Source: Parabacteroides sp. PF5-6 (GTDB taxonomy: Bacteria > Bacteroidota > Bacteroidia > Bacteroidales > Tannerellaceae). From it: DNA of 64,000 bases. The notes below the pieces were generated by a model. The model was not told where the DNA came from. It did not search any database and saw nothing but the letters and a program-made list of their open reading frames with translations. Below are positions 52,182 through 62,419 of the stretch, piece by piece. Location: contig NZ_JAQFIN010000013.1 in assembly GCF_029504695.1 (NCBI RefSeq), forward strand, positions 1-64,000. Direction: 5' to 3'. The position numbers and the translations under genes were made by a program. Within the stretch, counting starts at the first letter, position 1; each line of letters begins with the position of its first letter.

Positions 52182-53858
52182 ATGCCTATAAGTCCCGAAT
52201 TGGCCTACTTCCTGAAGGTAAATGTGGCCTTCGCATTCTTTTACGCCTTCTACCGGTTGCTCTTTTATAAGGACACCTTCTTCAAATTACGCCGTGCGAT
52301 CCTGTTGGCTTTCTTCGGGCTGGCGATGGTCTATCCTTTGTTCAATATGCAGGAATGGGTCAGGGAACAGGAACCGATCGCGGAGGTGATCTACTATTAT
52401 TCCCTATTGATCACTCCGGAAGTGGAGGCGGCAGAAGCGGCCGGACCGGATTGGATCAGTATCCTGGGAACGGGTTTAGGGCTGACGTATATCGCCGGGA
52501 TTTTGGGGTTGACGATCCGTTTCTTCGTGCAGTTGGGCAGTATCATCTGGCTGGCCAGACGGAGTAAAAAGATCATGATTGGAGATGTTCAGGTTTTTGC
52601 CCTTGATAAACCGGCAGGGCCTTTCAGTTTCTTCCGCTGGATCTTTATCCATCCCGGAAGCCATTCGGAGAAAGAAACGGACGAGATCCTGACGCATGAA
52701 TGCACGCATGTCAGTCAGTGGCACTCCATCGATGTGATTATCAGTGAATTTATAACGATAACCTGCTGGTTCAATCCTTTTACCTGGTTATTGAAAAGGG
52801 AGGTGCGGCATAACCTCGAATACCTGGCGGATAATACGGTACTGGAATCGGGGTACGACAGTCGGAGTTACCAGTATCACCTCCTGGGCCTTGCGCATCA
52901 TAAGGGCTCGACGCATCTGTACAACAGCTTCAATGTATTGCACCTGAAGAACCGGATCGGTATGATGAACAAAAAGCGCAGTCGGGGGATCGGACGCACC
53001 AAATACCTGATGTTCGTGCCGTTGGTGCTTTTGTTGATGATAGTCAGCAATATCGAAGCCGTCGCGCGTATCACGAAGAACGTTGCCCGCGACATCACGC
53101 CTCCCCTGCTGCAGGCGATAGAGAATATATCTCCATTATATACACTCAAAGAGACGGAAACACCTGTTACGGCTTCGGTGGAAGAAGAGGTAGAAGAGGA
53201 GGTCACTTCAGAGGTCTTCACGGTAGTGGAAAAGATGCCCCGTTTCCCGGGTGGGGATGCGGTATTATTGAAGCACCTCAGTAAGAACCTGGTATATCCC
53301 AGGGATGCAGCGTCTGCGCGTATCGAAGGGCGGGTGGTTGTTTCTTTTGTCGTGCGGAAAGATGGTTCGGTTACGGATCCGGTAGTGGTACGAGGCATAC
53401 ACCATAGCTTAGATGCCGAAGCGATACGGGTGGTCGGCGACATGCCCAAATGGGAACCCGGGACGCAAAGAGGCAAACCGGTGAATGTGAAATACACCGT
53501 TCCCGTTCAATTCCGCTTACCTGCGGAAGAGCAGGCTGAAGGTCATGTATTCACCGTCGTAGAGCAAATGCCCCGTTTCCCGGGTGGCGAAGCGGCACTA
53601 TTGAAATACATCAGCTCGCAAATCAAGTATCCGGTGCGGGCACAGGAGGAAGGCATCCAGGGACGCGTCGTGGCATCGATGGTGGTCGATGCGGACGGCA
53701 ATATAAAAGATATTGAAGTGATTCGCGGTATTGATCCGGATCTGGACAGAGAAGCCAAGCGCGTAATCAGCTTATTGCCCAAATGGCAACCCGGAGAACA
53801 ACGGGGCAGGAAGGTCAGCGTCAAATATACTATTCCGATACAATTCCGACTACAATAG
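52182..53858 (+). CDS. BlaR1-like M56 metallopeptidase with two TonB C-terminal domains
   Basis: A 558-residue inner-membrane protein. Four membrane segments carry the M56 zinc protease site HECTH (172-176, in LTHECTHVSQWHSIDV) within the loop before the last helices (LMFVPLVLLLMIVSNIEAVA, about 281-300). The periplasmic tail holds two tandem TonB C-terminal-like domains, each starting VFTVVEKMPRFPGG or VFTVVEQMPRFPGG (from about 345 and 454). It probably senses an envelope signal and relieves repression by the adjacent BlaI-like protein (inference). Homologues usually have one TonB domain; the duplicate here is recent, with 20 identical bases at the start of each. Confidence 0.92.
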   Translation: MPISPELAYFLKVNVAFAFFYAFYRLLFYKDTFFKLRRAILLAFFGLAMVYPLFNMQEWVREQEPIAEVIYYYSLLITPEVEAAEAAGPDWISILGTGLGLTYIAGILGLTIRFFVQLGSIIWLARRSKKIMIGDVQVFALDKPAGPFSFFRWIFIHPGSHSEKETDEILTHECTHVSQWHSIDVIISEFITITCWFNPFTWLLKREVRHNLEYLADNTVLESGYDSRSYQYHLLGLAHHKGSTHLYNSFNVLHLKNRIGMMNKKRSRGIGRTKYLMFVPLVLLLMIVSNIEAVARITKNVARDITPPLLQAIENISPLYTLKETETPVTASVEEEVEEEVTSEVFTVVEKMPRFPGGDAVLLKHLSKNLVYPRDAASARIEGRVVVSFVVRKDGSVTDPVVVRGIHHSLDAEAIRVVGDMPKWEPGTQRGKPVNVKYTVPVQFRLPAEEQAEGHVFTVVEQMPRFPGGEAALLKYISSQIKYPVRAQEEGIQGRVVASMVVDADGNIKDIEVIRGIDPDLDREAKRVISLLPKWQPGEQRGRKVSVKYTIPIQFRLQ

Positions 53859-53877
53859 ATACATAAATACAGTACAT

Positions 53878-55380
53878 ATGAAAAGGTTCTTTTTATTTTT
53901 CTGTTGCCTCACCATCACCGGGGCAGCACAGGACATCTCATTGCAAGAATTAGTGAACCGCAAGCAGTTTGCAGAGGTCATCAATCAGGCGAAACACTTT
54001 ACGGCAACCGACTCGGCCGACTACGCATCCATGTATGCCGCCGGACAGGCGTATGAAGGACTATTGCGTTATCCGGCAGCCTACAATTACTTCCGCCATT
54101 GTCTGGATATGGACACGACCAATATCGATATACTGAATACGCTGGCCCGTCTGGCAACCAATATCGGGAAAGCAACCGATGCCAAGCAATACTTCCACAA
54201 AGTACTGGAGAAAGACAGTATGAACTTTTATGCCAACTACCAGTTGGCCCGCCTGCACCAGCAGTTGGGGGAATACGAGATGGCGATCGATAAATATCGG
54301 TTCCTGCAAGGCGATGGGGAAGACAATCCGGTGTTGCTGCGCAATATGGGCGACTGCTACACGCGCATGGAGTCGTTCCAGGGCGCCTCGCTCTGTTATT
54401 TCCGGGCATACAATGTGAACCGGGAGAACGCCTCACTGGCCAGCGCATTGATCAACACTTTGTTACGGATGGGACCCGCCACTGCAGGGGATGCCCTGGC
54501 GATCTGTGACACCGCGCTCTATTACAATCCGGAAAACAAGCAATTGCTCAGCAATAAGGGCATGGCACTTTATATGAACAAGAAATACCTGGAAGCCGAT
54601 ACGCTCTACACCCAACTGATGGAGGCCGGCGACTCGACATTCCTCACCGTCAAATACGCCGGGGTATGCCGCTATTATGGGGGTAAATTTCTGGATGCCA
54701 TCGAGCCGTTGGAACTGACTTACGAGAGAGATACGACCGCCGCCGATGTATGCCTGTTGTTGGGCTCGGCATTGGGTAAGACCTATGACCGCAAGCGGGC
54801 GTTTGTATTGCTCAATAAAGCAGAGGAAAACATGAAACCGGATCCTTTCCTGGTGCGCCAACTCTTACGCTACCGGGCAGAGACCTACCGCAAGGACGGC
54901 AATATCGAGATGTCCGACAAACTCTATTATCAGGCGTGGAAAGAGGAGCCGGAGAACCTCGATCTATTGGCTTACCTGGTCAGTTCGGGACATAACCAGT
55001 CGCACATTGAGTTTCTGGATATAAACAAGAACGAGCGAGCGCGTCAGAAGACCATCTTCCTGCGGGTATTGTATATGCGGGAGAGTATCAAGGCGAATCA
55101 GATCAAGCCTTCTTTTCACTACCACCGCTATTTCCTTGAGACGCTCTATAACGATATGTTTTTCCGCAGTGTGACGGAAGAGCCGATGCTCGCACCGGAC
55201 GGGAAGAAGAGCACGATTAATGTGGTCGACTTGCGGTATATCATCAATCAATTACCCGAGATGCCGGAAGAGGCCAGAGAAGACCGGGAGAAGGAGCTTA
55301 AGTTGCTCAACGATATGCGGGAATACATGAAAAAGCAGGAAGAGGAGAAAGCAAAAATAAAAGCCAAGAGCGGGGAATAA
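53878..55380 (+). CDS. Exported TPR-repeat protein
   Basis: A 500-residue protein with signal peptide MKRFFLFFCCLTITGAAQDI and about eight to ten tetratricopeptide-like repeats (AGQAYEGLLRYPAAYNYFRH, YQLARLHQQLGEYEMAIDKY, LLSNKGMALYMNKKYLEADT). The C-terminus is charged and coiled-coil prone (EEAREDREKELKLLNDMR, then KKQEEEKAKIKAK). It is 19 bp after the M56 gene and thus probably in the BlaI operon. It may be a periplasmic scaffold for the M56/TonB-domain protein (inference). Confidence 0.85.
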   Translation: MKRFFLFFCCLTITGAAQDISLQELVNRKQFAEVINQAKHFTATDSADYASMYAAGQAYEGLLRYPAAYNYFRHCLDMDTTNIDILNTLARLATNIGKATDAKQYFHKVLEKDSMNFYANYQLARLHQQLGEYEMAIDKYRFLQGDGEDNPVLLRNMGDCYTRMESFQGASLCYFRAYNVNRENASLASALINTLLRMGPATAGDALAICDTALYYNPENKQLLSNKGMALYMNKKYLEADTLYTQLMEAGDSTFLTVKYAGVCRYYGGKFLDAIEPLELTYERDTTAADVCLLLGSALGKTYDRKRAFVLLNKAEENMKPDPFLVRQLLRYRAETYRKDGNIEMSDKLYYQAWKEEPENLDLLAYLVSSGHNQSHIEFLDINKNERARQKTIFLRVLYMRESIKANQIKPSFHYHRYFLETLYNDMFFRSVTEEPMLAPDGKKSTINVVDLRYIINQLPEMPEEAREDREKELKLLNDMREYMKKQEEEKAKIKAKSGE

Positions 55381-55392
55381 CAGTCTATTCCC

Positions 55393-56424
55393 CTATCCCG
55401 CTTCAGCATTGCTCTTTTTCTTCTCATCAAGGAATTCTTCCTTGAAGATATTGACGCATAAAAGGAAAGCAGCAATCAGGATCGGGCCGAAGATCACGCC
55501 GATAAAGCCGAACAGCGATAGGCCGATAACGACTCCGAAGATGGTCACCAAGGGGTGCGTATCCGCCATCTGCTTCTGCAGCATGAAACGGATCAGGTTA
55601 TCGATATTGGAGATGACCAGCAGCGCGTAGATTGCCAGACCGATCGCGTTGAACCAATCGCCCGTCAACGCCAGATAGGCGGCCAACGGGAACCAGACCA
55701 GGCCGGTGCCTACGATCGGGATCACGGTCGCCACACAGGTGATAAGCCCAAAGACCAGGGGTTGAGGTGTCTGGAAAATGAAATAGCCGATCGTAGCGAT
55801 CGCGCCCTGGATCACAGCCAATAAGGGGATACCGATCGCGTTGGATTTAACCAATACATAGATTTCTTTCACTACCCGGTCTTTATTCCGTTTGCTGAAA
55901 GGCAAAAGGGTATAGATATACGCTTCGAAGGGACGGATGCTGACCAGCATAAAATAGAGCACAAAGAGTAGGGTCACGGCATTGATCGCAAAACTGCTGA
56001 TATTGCCCATCAGGGACTGCCCGATCTTAGGCAGCAGCGTGGCTACGGAAACCACATTATCCATATTAAAGATATTGTAACCGGTCTTCTCGAGGATCAG
56101 GTCCGACACATGCTGCGCGGCCGCAATCAACGCGGCAGTATCCAGATTGAAATCTTGTAGTTTATTGATAAACAACCAGATCATCAGCGACAGCGGAACC
56201 AGTACCACCAGGACAATCTCGCCCAATAGCAATAAAGCCGCCCAGCTCGGTTTCATCTGTTTCTTCTCCGTCAGATAAAGCATCTGCCGGCGCACGAGCA
56301 CGTAAATGGTAAACGCCCCCAGGATCCCACCCAGGAAAGGCAACATCTCCCGAAAAAGCACTACACCCAGCCCGACAATCAATACGACCAGAGCTACCCG
56401 GCTATACACTTCCTTTTCTGTCAT
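55393..56424 (-). CDS. AI-2E-family transporter (second in window)
   Basis: A 343-residue polytopic membrane protein with the same layout as the protein at 35733 but low identity. The N-terminal helices are at about 8-38 and 62-84; the C-terminal block includes IPIVGTGLVWFPLAAYLALT and VIGLSLFGFIGVIFGPILIA. The soluble part lies at about 90-140. It is convergent with the TPR gene (12 bp apart). The substrate is unknown. Confidence 0.9.
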   Translation of the reverse strand: MTEKEVYSRVALVVLIVGLGVVLFREMLPFLGGILGAFTIYVLVRRQMLYLTEKKQMKPSWAALLLLGEIVLVVLVPLSLMIWLFINKLQDFNLDTAALIAAAQHVSDLILEKTGYNIFNMDNVVSVATLLPKIGQSLMGNISSFAINAVTLLFVLYFMLVSIRPFEAYIYTLLPFSKRNKDRVVKEIYVLVKSNAIGIPLLAVIQGAIATIGYFIFQTPQPLVFGLITCVATVIPIVGTGLVWFPLAAYLALTGDWFNAIGLAIYALLVISNIDNLIRFMLQKQMADTHPLVTIFGVVIGLSLFGFIGVIFGPILIAAFLLCVNIFKEEFLDEKKKSNAEAG

Positions 56425-56503
56425 TTCTTATCTATTTCTATTGTCTAAGAAAAACAGTTGAATTCTCCCGATTGTTCTCCTTTTGCCGGAGAATGTATAG
56501 AAC

Positions 56504-57955
56504 TTAATCCTCTTGCGGAACAATCAATCCTTGATTCGGTCTTCTTTCCAGGGAAGAGGCGACCGGGATCATTCCTGAAGAGTGATCGGGAGTTGCCGGG
56601 GCGCTGCGTAAGCCGAAGCTGCTCTTACCAGTGATTTCGTCCAATGCCGTCGATAAGAGGGTTTCCCGGGTATCCCCTAAAGGATAAAGTTTGCTATTGA
56701 GATGATACTCATAGATCTCCACATCGGGTTCAAAACCGATCTGGCTGTATGCGGCATCGTCTACGTCTACCGCGTTACGGATCCTCAACGTAATCGGATG
56801 GAGGATCCAGCCATAGTCTAAATTATCGCCGTACGTATTGGAGCCGACAGCCTTGCCGACAGTCCAATCACCGATCAGGCGCACACTACTCATATAAGGC
56901 TTCAACCCGTTGATCACGGCTTCCGAAGAGGAGGCAGTAAACTGCCCGGTTAAGACCCAGAGACGATTCAGATCCAGATTCTCTGCCGCAACCGTCTTCG
57001 AGAACGGGATAATGGTTTCGTTATTGGCCTGTTTGCCGTTATAAGTCATTTTGCTGAAAGTCTTGCCCAAGGCGTTAGCCGGCGCCAGGTAAGAAGCCAA
57101 CAGTGTCGCACACGAGACCAATCCGCCCCCGTTAAAGCGCAGGTCGAGCACAAACTCATTGACTCCCTGGGCTTTGAAATCGGCAAAGATAGCTTTCATC
57201 TGGTTGTCGTATGCCTTATCCGTTTTCCCTTCCGCCTGCGAAGAGAAATGGTTATACACCAGATAGCCGATTTTCTTTCCTTCGATCTGATAGACCGAGT
57301 CTTTCAAGAAAGGATTGTTCTCCACAAGACGTGCGGCAGGCATATTTATATCCGGTTTGTTTTCCAATCGCTGCGTTTCGGGGTTATAAAACCCGACTTT
57401 AAAGACAGACGCGTTTCCGCCTTCCAATTGGGCCATATAGTCCGTAATATTATTTTCTTTGCCATCCACGCCATAGATCCAGTCATCGCGCAGCAACCCC
57501 GCTTCTTCTGCCGGAGAACCGGGCAAAACATAAAGCACCCGGGCGTAATAGTATCCCGCAGCATTGCCTTGCTGGTTCGTAACCGTATAGACGATATACT
57601 GAAACCCATAACTCGGGTCCAGGTCTGATGCCGCCTTGGTATCTTCCCTTTTCTTCTCAATATAAGAGAAATGATAGAGATGCTTTCCCTTTTCATCGGT
57701 CTTCCCATCTTTATCCGACAGCATATTTTCGAAAATATCTTTGGGGTTTAATTCCAGATCCAGGTCTTCTTTATCCGGTATTTCATCATACCACAGATAA
57801 TGATCTTTCATGGTTTTCTGGATCCAGGTATTGGCCTTTTTGTTTTCCGAATCGGTAGACGGACCATCGGGTCCATCATCCTTGTCGTCACTACAGCCGA
57901 CAAATAATGCCGTGCCCAAAAGAGCGACGATCAAATAATACGCATAGACTTTCAT
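56504..57955 (-). CDS. S41-family protease lipoprotein (C-terminal processing type)
   Basis: A 483-residue predicted lipoprotein (lipobox LFVGC, Cys21). The S41 N-terminal helical region with NTWIQKTMKDHYLWYDEIPD (about 43-62) is followed by a PDZ domain (LYVLPGSPAEEAGLLRDDWI, about 140-159) and the protease core FVLDLRFNGGGLVSCATLLA, with nucleophile serine in FTASSSEAVINGLKP (about 340). The terminal 40 residues are low-complexity. It sits 3 bp after the Na/Pi transporter gene and is presumably co-transcribed with it; no functional link is known. Confidence 0.92.
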   Translation of the reverse strand: MKVYAYYLIVALLGTALFVGCSDDKDDGPDGPSTDSENKKANTWIQKTMKDHYLWYDEIPDKEDLDLELNPKDIFENMLSDKDGKTDEKGKHLYHFSYIEKKREDTKAASDLDPSYGFQYIVYTVTNQQGNAAGYYYARVLYVLPGSPAEEAGLLRDDWIYGVDGKENNITDYMAQLEGGNASVFKVGFYNPETQRLENKPDINMPAARLVENNPFLKDSVYQIEGKKIGYLVYNHFSSQAEGKTDKAYDNQMKAIFADFKAQGVNEFVLDLRFNGGGLVSCATLLASYLAPANALGKTFSKMTYNGKQANNETIIPFSKTVAAENLDLNRLWVLTGQFTASSSEAVINGLKPYMSSVRLIGDWTVGKAVGSNTYGDNLDYGWILHPITLRIRNAVDVDDAAYSQIGFEPDVEIYEYHLNSKLYPLGDTRETLLSTALDEITGKSSFGLRSAPATPDHSSGMIPVASSLERRPNQGLIVPQED

Positions 57956-57958
57956 AAT

Positions 57959-59764
57959 TTATATCTTTTTCTCTATTACCGCCTGCACTACATTCAGGAT
58001 ATAATCGCCCAGTTTCTCAAACTCCGCGATAATATCCATATAATAAACACCATCCTGGTAGTCATACTTCTTTTCATGCACGTCTTCCAGGTTGTTGAGC
58101 TTCAACTGATTCCGGTAGTTGTTGATCTCATTCTCCAGGTTGTACGACGGGTTGATCTCGTCGTGTGTCGGCTCTTGCATATTCAGTACCACATTCATCC
58201 GGCGCAGGGCTTTCTCCACTAACCGGAGCATGGTCTCGATATTCTTATTCTGTTCGTCGGTGAATGACGACTTGCCTTCGTTGCGCCGCTTGATCGAGCG
58301 TGCCAGGTTATAACAGGAGTCCGCGATACTCTCGATCTCCGTCACCGTACGCAGCATCACCCGGATATCTTCTTTCCCTTCCGAGCTCAGGCGGCCTTCC
58401 GATACGTAGGTAAGGTATTTGGCAATCTCCACCTCCATCCGGTCGCTTATGCTTTCGTATTTCTCTACCCGGCTGTAGATATTCAGGAATTCGTCTTCAC
58501 TCTTCTCGCCGATCAGTTCTTTCACCATCTCCAGCATGCGGGCGGTACGTTCGCCATAGACGGCAATTTCTTTATGGGCCTGCATCAGGGAGAGCTCCGA
58601 GGTGGACAGCATACCCGAAGAGATATATTTGAGTTGGAACTCTTCTTCTTCACTCTCGCTCTTCGGTTTGATAATCGCCGAGCAGACTTTTACGTAAAGC
58701 TTAACAAACCATACCATGATGCAGACATTGGCAATGTTGAACACCGTATGGAAAAGCGAAAGTCCGTAAGAGACGGAGACCTGTAACGACATCAACTGCT
58801 TTTGCAGATCGATCAGGTGGGGATCCGTCAAGGTCCCTCCGGAGGTGATGGCCGCGATGGTCTCCTGATCCAATGTATTGAGGAACTTCATCATCGCCTG
58901 TGGGTCACCGGGTCCATAATTCGTTACGATCCAGGAGATCGCGTTGGTAAACGGCTGGAAGATCGCCAAGACCCAGAGTACGCCAAAGACATTGAACATC
59001 ATGTGTGCGATAGCCGCCCTTTTGGCCGAGATATTACCCGAGAGCGCCGCGATATTCGCCGTAACGGTCGTCCCGATATTCTCACCCAGGATCATGGCAG
59101 CCGCCATATCGAAAGGGATCCAGCCTTTGGTACACATCACCAGGGTAATGGCAACGGTCGCACTCGACGATTGCAATATAATGGTCAGGATCGTTCCCAA
59201 TCCCAGGAAAAGCAAGATCGAAAGGTATCCCATCTGGGTATAACCTTGCAGGAACGAGAGGATATCCGGACTACTCTGCAGGTCGGGCACCGATTCTTTC
59301 AGGTAGGCCAGCCCCATAAACAGGAACGCGAAACCCAATAGGAATTCACCCAAAGACTTGCGTTTGCTCTTATTGGAAAAGATCAACGGAAGGCAAATCC
59401 CGATCAACGGAAGGGCAAACAGGCTGATATCGATCTTAAACCCGAACAGGGAGATCAGCCAGGCGGTAACCGTGGTTCCCACGTTGGCTCCCATAATCAC
59501 ACTGATGGACTGCGCCAGGGAGAGCAAACCGGCATTGACGAAACTGACCACCATCACGGTTGTGGCGGTGGAAGACTGGATTAACGCTGTGATTAAGATA
59601 CCTGTAAATACACCGGTTACACGGTTGGTAGTCATTACCGAGAGGATCGACCGGAGCTTGTCGCCTGCTAATTTCTGCAACCCCTCGCTCATCACTTTCA
59701 TCCCATACAGGAACATTCCCAATGCCCCTACCAGGGTCAGAAAGTCAAAAAAAGAGTAGTTCAT
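57959..59764 (-). CDS. Na/Pi cotransporter family protein with PhoU-like domain
   Basis: A 601-residue membrane protein. The two inverted Na/Pi repeats carry the QSSTATTVMVV (about 63-73) and LQSSSATVAITLVM (about 198-211) motifs, together with GANVGTTVTAWL and GENIGTTVTANIA. The C-terminal 200 residues are a PhoU-like helical domain (IADSCYNLARSIKRRNEGKS). Family members couple sodium to phosphate transport, and the PhoU part may regulate this. It leads a two-gene unit with the S41 protease gene and is divergent from the nucleoside kinase. Confidence 0.93.
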   Translation of the reverse strand: MNYSFFDFLTLVGALGMFLYGMKVMSEGLQKLAGDKLRSILSVMTTNRVTGVFTGILITALIQSSTATTVMVVSFVNAGLLSLAQSISVIMGANVGTTVTAWLISLFGFKIDISLFALPLIGICLPLIFSNKSKRKSLGEFLLGFAFLFMGLAYLKESVPDLQSSPDILSFLQGYTQMGYLSILLFLGLGTILTIILQSSSATVAITLVMCTKGWIPFDMAAAMILGENIGTTVTANIAALSGNISAKRAAIAHMMFNVFGVLWVLAIFQPFTNAISWIVTNYGPGDPQAMMKFLNTLDQETIAAITSGGTLTDPHLIDLQKQLMSLQVSVSYGLSLFHTVFNIANVCIMVWFVKLYVKVCSAIIKPKSESEEEEFQLKYISSGMLSTSELSLMQAHKEIAVYGERTARMLEMVKELIGEKSEDEFLNIYSRVEKYESISDRMEVEIAKYLTYVSEGRLSSEGKEDIRVMLRTVTEIESIADSCYNLARSIKRRNEGKSSFTDEQNKNIETMLRLVEKALRRMNVVLNMQEPTHDEINPSYNLENEINNYRNQLKLNNLEDVHEKKYDYQDGVYYMDIIAEFEKLGDYILNVVQAVIEKKI

Positions 59765-59846
59765 TAAAAATAGTTTTTCCGGATTGTATATCCGATTAAT
59801 ATTCTTTACTTTGGGGGGCGAAATTACAAATAAAAGGTGATATTAT

Positions 59847-61514
59847 ATGTCTGATACAATTACTATTTTCTGTAAAAACAACAACCGATACGCCGAAGTT
59901 CCAGTGGGTTCATCTTTAATCGATATTTTTCAATTGGTAGGGGCTCCTCTATCTTATACGCCGATGAACGCACAAGTCAACAACAAGACAGAAGGTCTTA
60001 CCTACCGCTGCTGGCATTCGAAGGATGTCGAATTTATCGATTACACCAAATCGTCGGGTCTGCGCACCTATGTGCGTTCCCTCTGCCATATCCTCTCCAA
60101 AGCGGTATACGAAGTGCTTCCCAATGCAATGATGTATCTGGAACATCCGATATCGAAAGGCTATTATTGCGTGATCCACAACGGAAAGACACTCAATCAA
60201 GAGACGATCGACCAAATCAAAGTGAAAATGCAAGAGATCATTGATGCCGATCTGCCTTTTATCCACCGCTCCATACGCACGCCCGACGCCACAGTCTTGT
60301 TCCGCGAAAGAGGCTTGGAAGACAAAGCGCGACTGATCGAAACCGCCGGTATGCCTTATACTTCCTACTTCGAACTGGATGGTCATATCAACTATTTCTA
60401 CGGTTGCCTGACGCCCTCCACCCGCTATGTCAATCTTTTCGACCTGGTGCCCTACGAGAACGGTATCTTATTACGGGTTCCCCAAAGGGATAATCCCCTG
60501 GAATTGGAAGAGGTGATCCCACAGCCTAAGATGTTTGAGGCTTACAAAGAACATCTCACCCTCCAGCGCACCGTTGGCATCGACAATGTCGGCGACCTGA
60601 ACCACGCCATCGAGAACGGCCATACGCGCGAAACGATCATGGTATCCGAAGCCATGCAAGAAAAACAGGTGGCCCATATCGCCGTGAAGATCGCCCGCGG
60701 CTACCAGAACGGTGTGCGCATCGTACTGATCTCCGGACCTTCCTCTTCGGGCAAGACGACGTTCAGCAAACGGTTGGGCATCCAACTGATCACCAACCTC
60801 ATCCACCCGGTCAGCATCTCGCTCGACGATTATTTCCTCGACCGCGAAGATACACCGCGGGATGAGAACGGCGAATACGACTTCGAATCCTTATACGCCC
60901 TCGACCTCCCCTATTTCAATAGCGACCTGAAGAAACTACTGAACGGGGAAGAGATCGATCTGCCTTCTTTCAATTTCGAAACGGGTTGCCGCCAATACAA
61001 AGGGAAGAAGCTTAGACTGCAGGAGAACTCCATCCTGATCGTCGAAGGCATCCATGCGCTTAATCCGGAACTGACGGCCTTTATCGAAGACAGTTATAAA
61101 TACCGGGTGTATGTATCCGCCCTGACTTCGATCTCGCTCGACGATCACAACTGGATCCCGACCACCGACAACCGCCTGTTGCGCCGTATCGTGCGCGATT
61201 ACCGGTTCCGGGGTTACTCGGCACAGGAAACGATCTCGCGCTGGCCCAGTGTGCGCCGGGGCGAAGACAAATGGATCTTCCCCTACCAGGAGAATGCCGA
61301 TGCGATGTTCAACAGCGCCATGCTTTATGAGTTAGCCGCTTTGCGTAAATTCGCCGAGCCGATCCTGTCGGAAGTCAGACAAACGGATCCGAGCAATGCG
61401 GAAGCCTACCGGTTATTGCGTTTCCTGCGTTACTTCAGCTATATCCACGAATCGGATCTGCCGGGCACCTCCCTGCTCCGGGAATTCCTCGGCGGCGGCA
61501 CATTCAAGTATTAA
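59847..61514 (+). CDS. Nucleoside kinase with TGS-like N-terminus
   Basis: A 555-residue cytosolic protein of the Bacteroidetes nucleoside-kinase type. A TGS-like segment (VGSSLIDIFQLVGAPLSYTP, about 21-40) precedes a threonyl-tRNA-synthetase-like second domain (EHPISKGYYC region). The C-terminal half is a uridine kinase-like P-loop domain with ISGPSSSGKTTFSKRL (about 295-310) and DDYFLDREDTPRDENGEYDF. Phosphorylation of uridine or a related nucleoside is expected from the domain. It is followed after 10 bp by the EamA transporter gene. Confidence 0.92.
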   Translation: MSDTITIFCKNNNRYAEVPVGSSLIDIFQLVGAPLSYTPMNAQVNNKTEGLTYRCWHSKDVEFIDYTKSSGLRTYVRSLCHILSKAVYEVLPNAMMYLEHPISKGYYCVIHNGKTLNQETIDQIKVKMQEIIDADLPFIHRSIRTPDATVLFRERGLEDKARLIETAGMPYTSYFELDGHINYFYGCLTPSTRYVNLFDLVPYENGILLRVPQRDNPLELEEVIPQPKMFEAYKEHLTLQRTVGIDNVGDLNHAIENGHTRETIMVSEAMQEKQVAHIAVKIARGYQNGVRIVLISGPSSSGKTTFSKRLGIQLITNLIHPVSISLDDYFLDREDTPRDENGEYDFESLYALDLPYFNSDLKKLLNGEEIDLPSFNFETGCRQYKGKKLRLQENSILIVEGIHALNPELTAFIEDSYKYRVYVSALTSISLDDHNWIPTTDNRLLRRIVRDYRFRGYSAQETISRWPSVRRGEDKWIFPYQENADAMFNSAMLYELAALRKFAEPILSEVRQTDPSNAEAYRLLRFLRYFSYIHESDLPGTSLLREFLGGGTFKY

Positions 61515-61524
61515 AGAAAGAGCG

Positions 61525-62406
61525 ATGAGAAGCACCTTCCTGAAGCTTCACCTGTCCATCCTACTGGCGGGGTTTACCGGATTGTTCGGTAAACTCATCG
61601 CCTTGAATGAGGGGCTGTTGGTCTGCTACCGGATGCTTTTCGCCGCCCTTATCCTTTTCCTGATCTTATGGATCCGGGGCAAGCTCACGCGCGTATCCCG
61701 GAAGGAACTGGCAAAGATCGCCGGGACCGGCTGCCTGTTGGCACTCCACTGGGTGTTCTTCTACGGGAGTATCAAACAAGCCAATATCTCTATCGGTGTG
61801 ATCTGCTTTTCTTTAGTCAGCTTCTTTACTGCCTGGCTGGAACCGTTGATCTATCGGCGACGCATCTCCGCGATGGAATTGTTCTTCAGCCTGATCACCG
61901 TCTGCGGTATCCTGTTGATCTTCCAACTGGATACCCGCTACCGTACCGGCATTCTATTGGGCATCATCTCTTCTGCCCTGGCCGCCCTGTTCACGATCGT
62001 CAACAAAAAGGTAGGCGTCCGACATGCTTCCACCACGATGCTTCTGTACGAGATGGCCGGAGGCTGCCTTCTCCTGGTCTGCCTGATGCCTCTTTACCTG
62101 CACTTTTTCCCGGTGGAATCGGTATTTCCGGATGCGACCGACTTCTTTTGGCTACTCGCCCTGGCCTTTTTCTGTACGATCGGTTTGTATCTTCTCCAGA
62201 TCGAAGTGCTCCAGACCATCTCCGCCTTTACCGTCAACCTGAGTTACAACCTGGAACCGGTCTACAGCATCATCCTCGCCATGTTGTTCTTCGGCGAAGC
62301 CAAAGAGCTCACCTTTGCCTTTTACGTCGGTTTGGGACTGATCATCCTCTCCGTCCTATTCCAGACATTCTACTCCCTCCGCTCCCAACAATCAGTCAGA
62401 AGCTGA
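61525..62406 (+). CDS. EamA/DMT-family transporter
   Basis: A 293-residue inner-membrane protein with ten predicted helices in two EamA halves (about 5-135 and 150-285). The frame opens at 61396 inside the kinase gene, but MRSTFLKLHLSILLAGFTGL at 61525 is the proper start with the first helix. Typical text includes ALHWVFFYGSIKQANISIGV and the late NLSYNLEPVYSIILAMLFFG, a hallmark of the second half. It exports or imports small metabolites; the substrate is unknown. It is convergent with the GH92 gene, with 13 bp between them. Confidence 0.92.
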   Translation: MRSTFLKLHLSILLAGFTGLFGKLIALNEGLLVCYRMLFAALILFLILWIRGKLTRVSRKELAKIAGTGCLLALHWVFFYGSIKQANISIGVICFSLVSFFTAWLEPLIYRRRISAMELFFSLITVCGILLIFQLDTRYRTGILLGIISSALAALFTIVNKKVGVRHASTTMLLYEMAGGCLLLVCLMPLYLHFFPVESVFPDATDFFWLLALAFFCTIGLYLLQIEVLQTISAFTVNLSYNLEPVYSIILAMLFFGEAKELTFAFYVGLGLIILSVLFQTFYSLRSQQSVRS

Positions 62407-62419
62407 TGGCTTTTATCTT

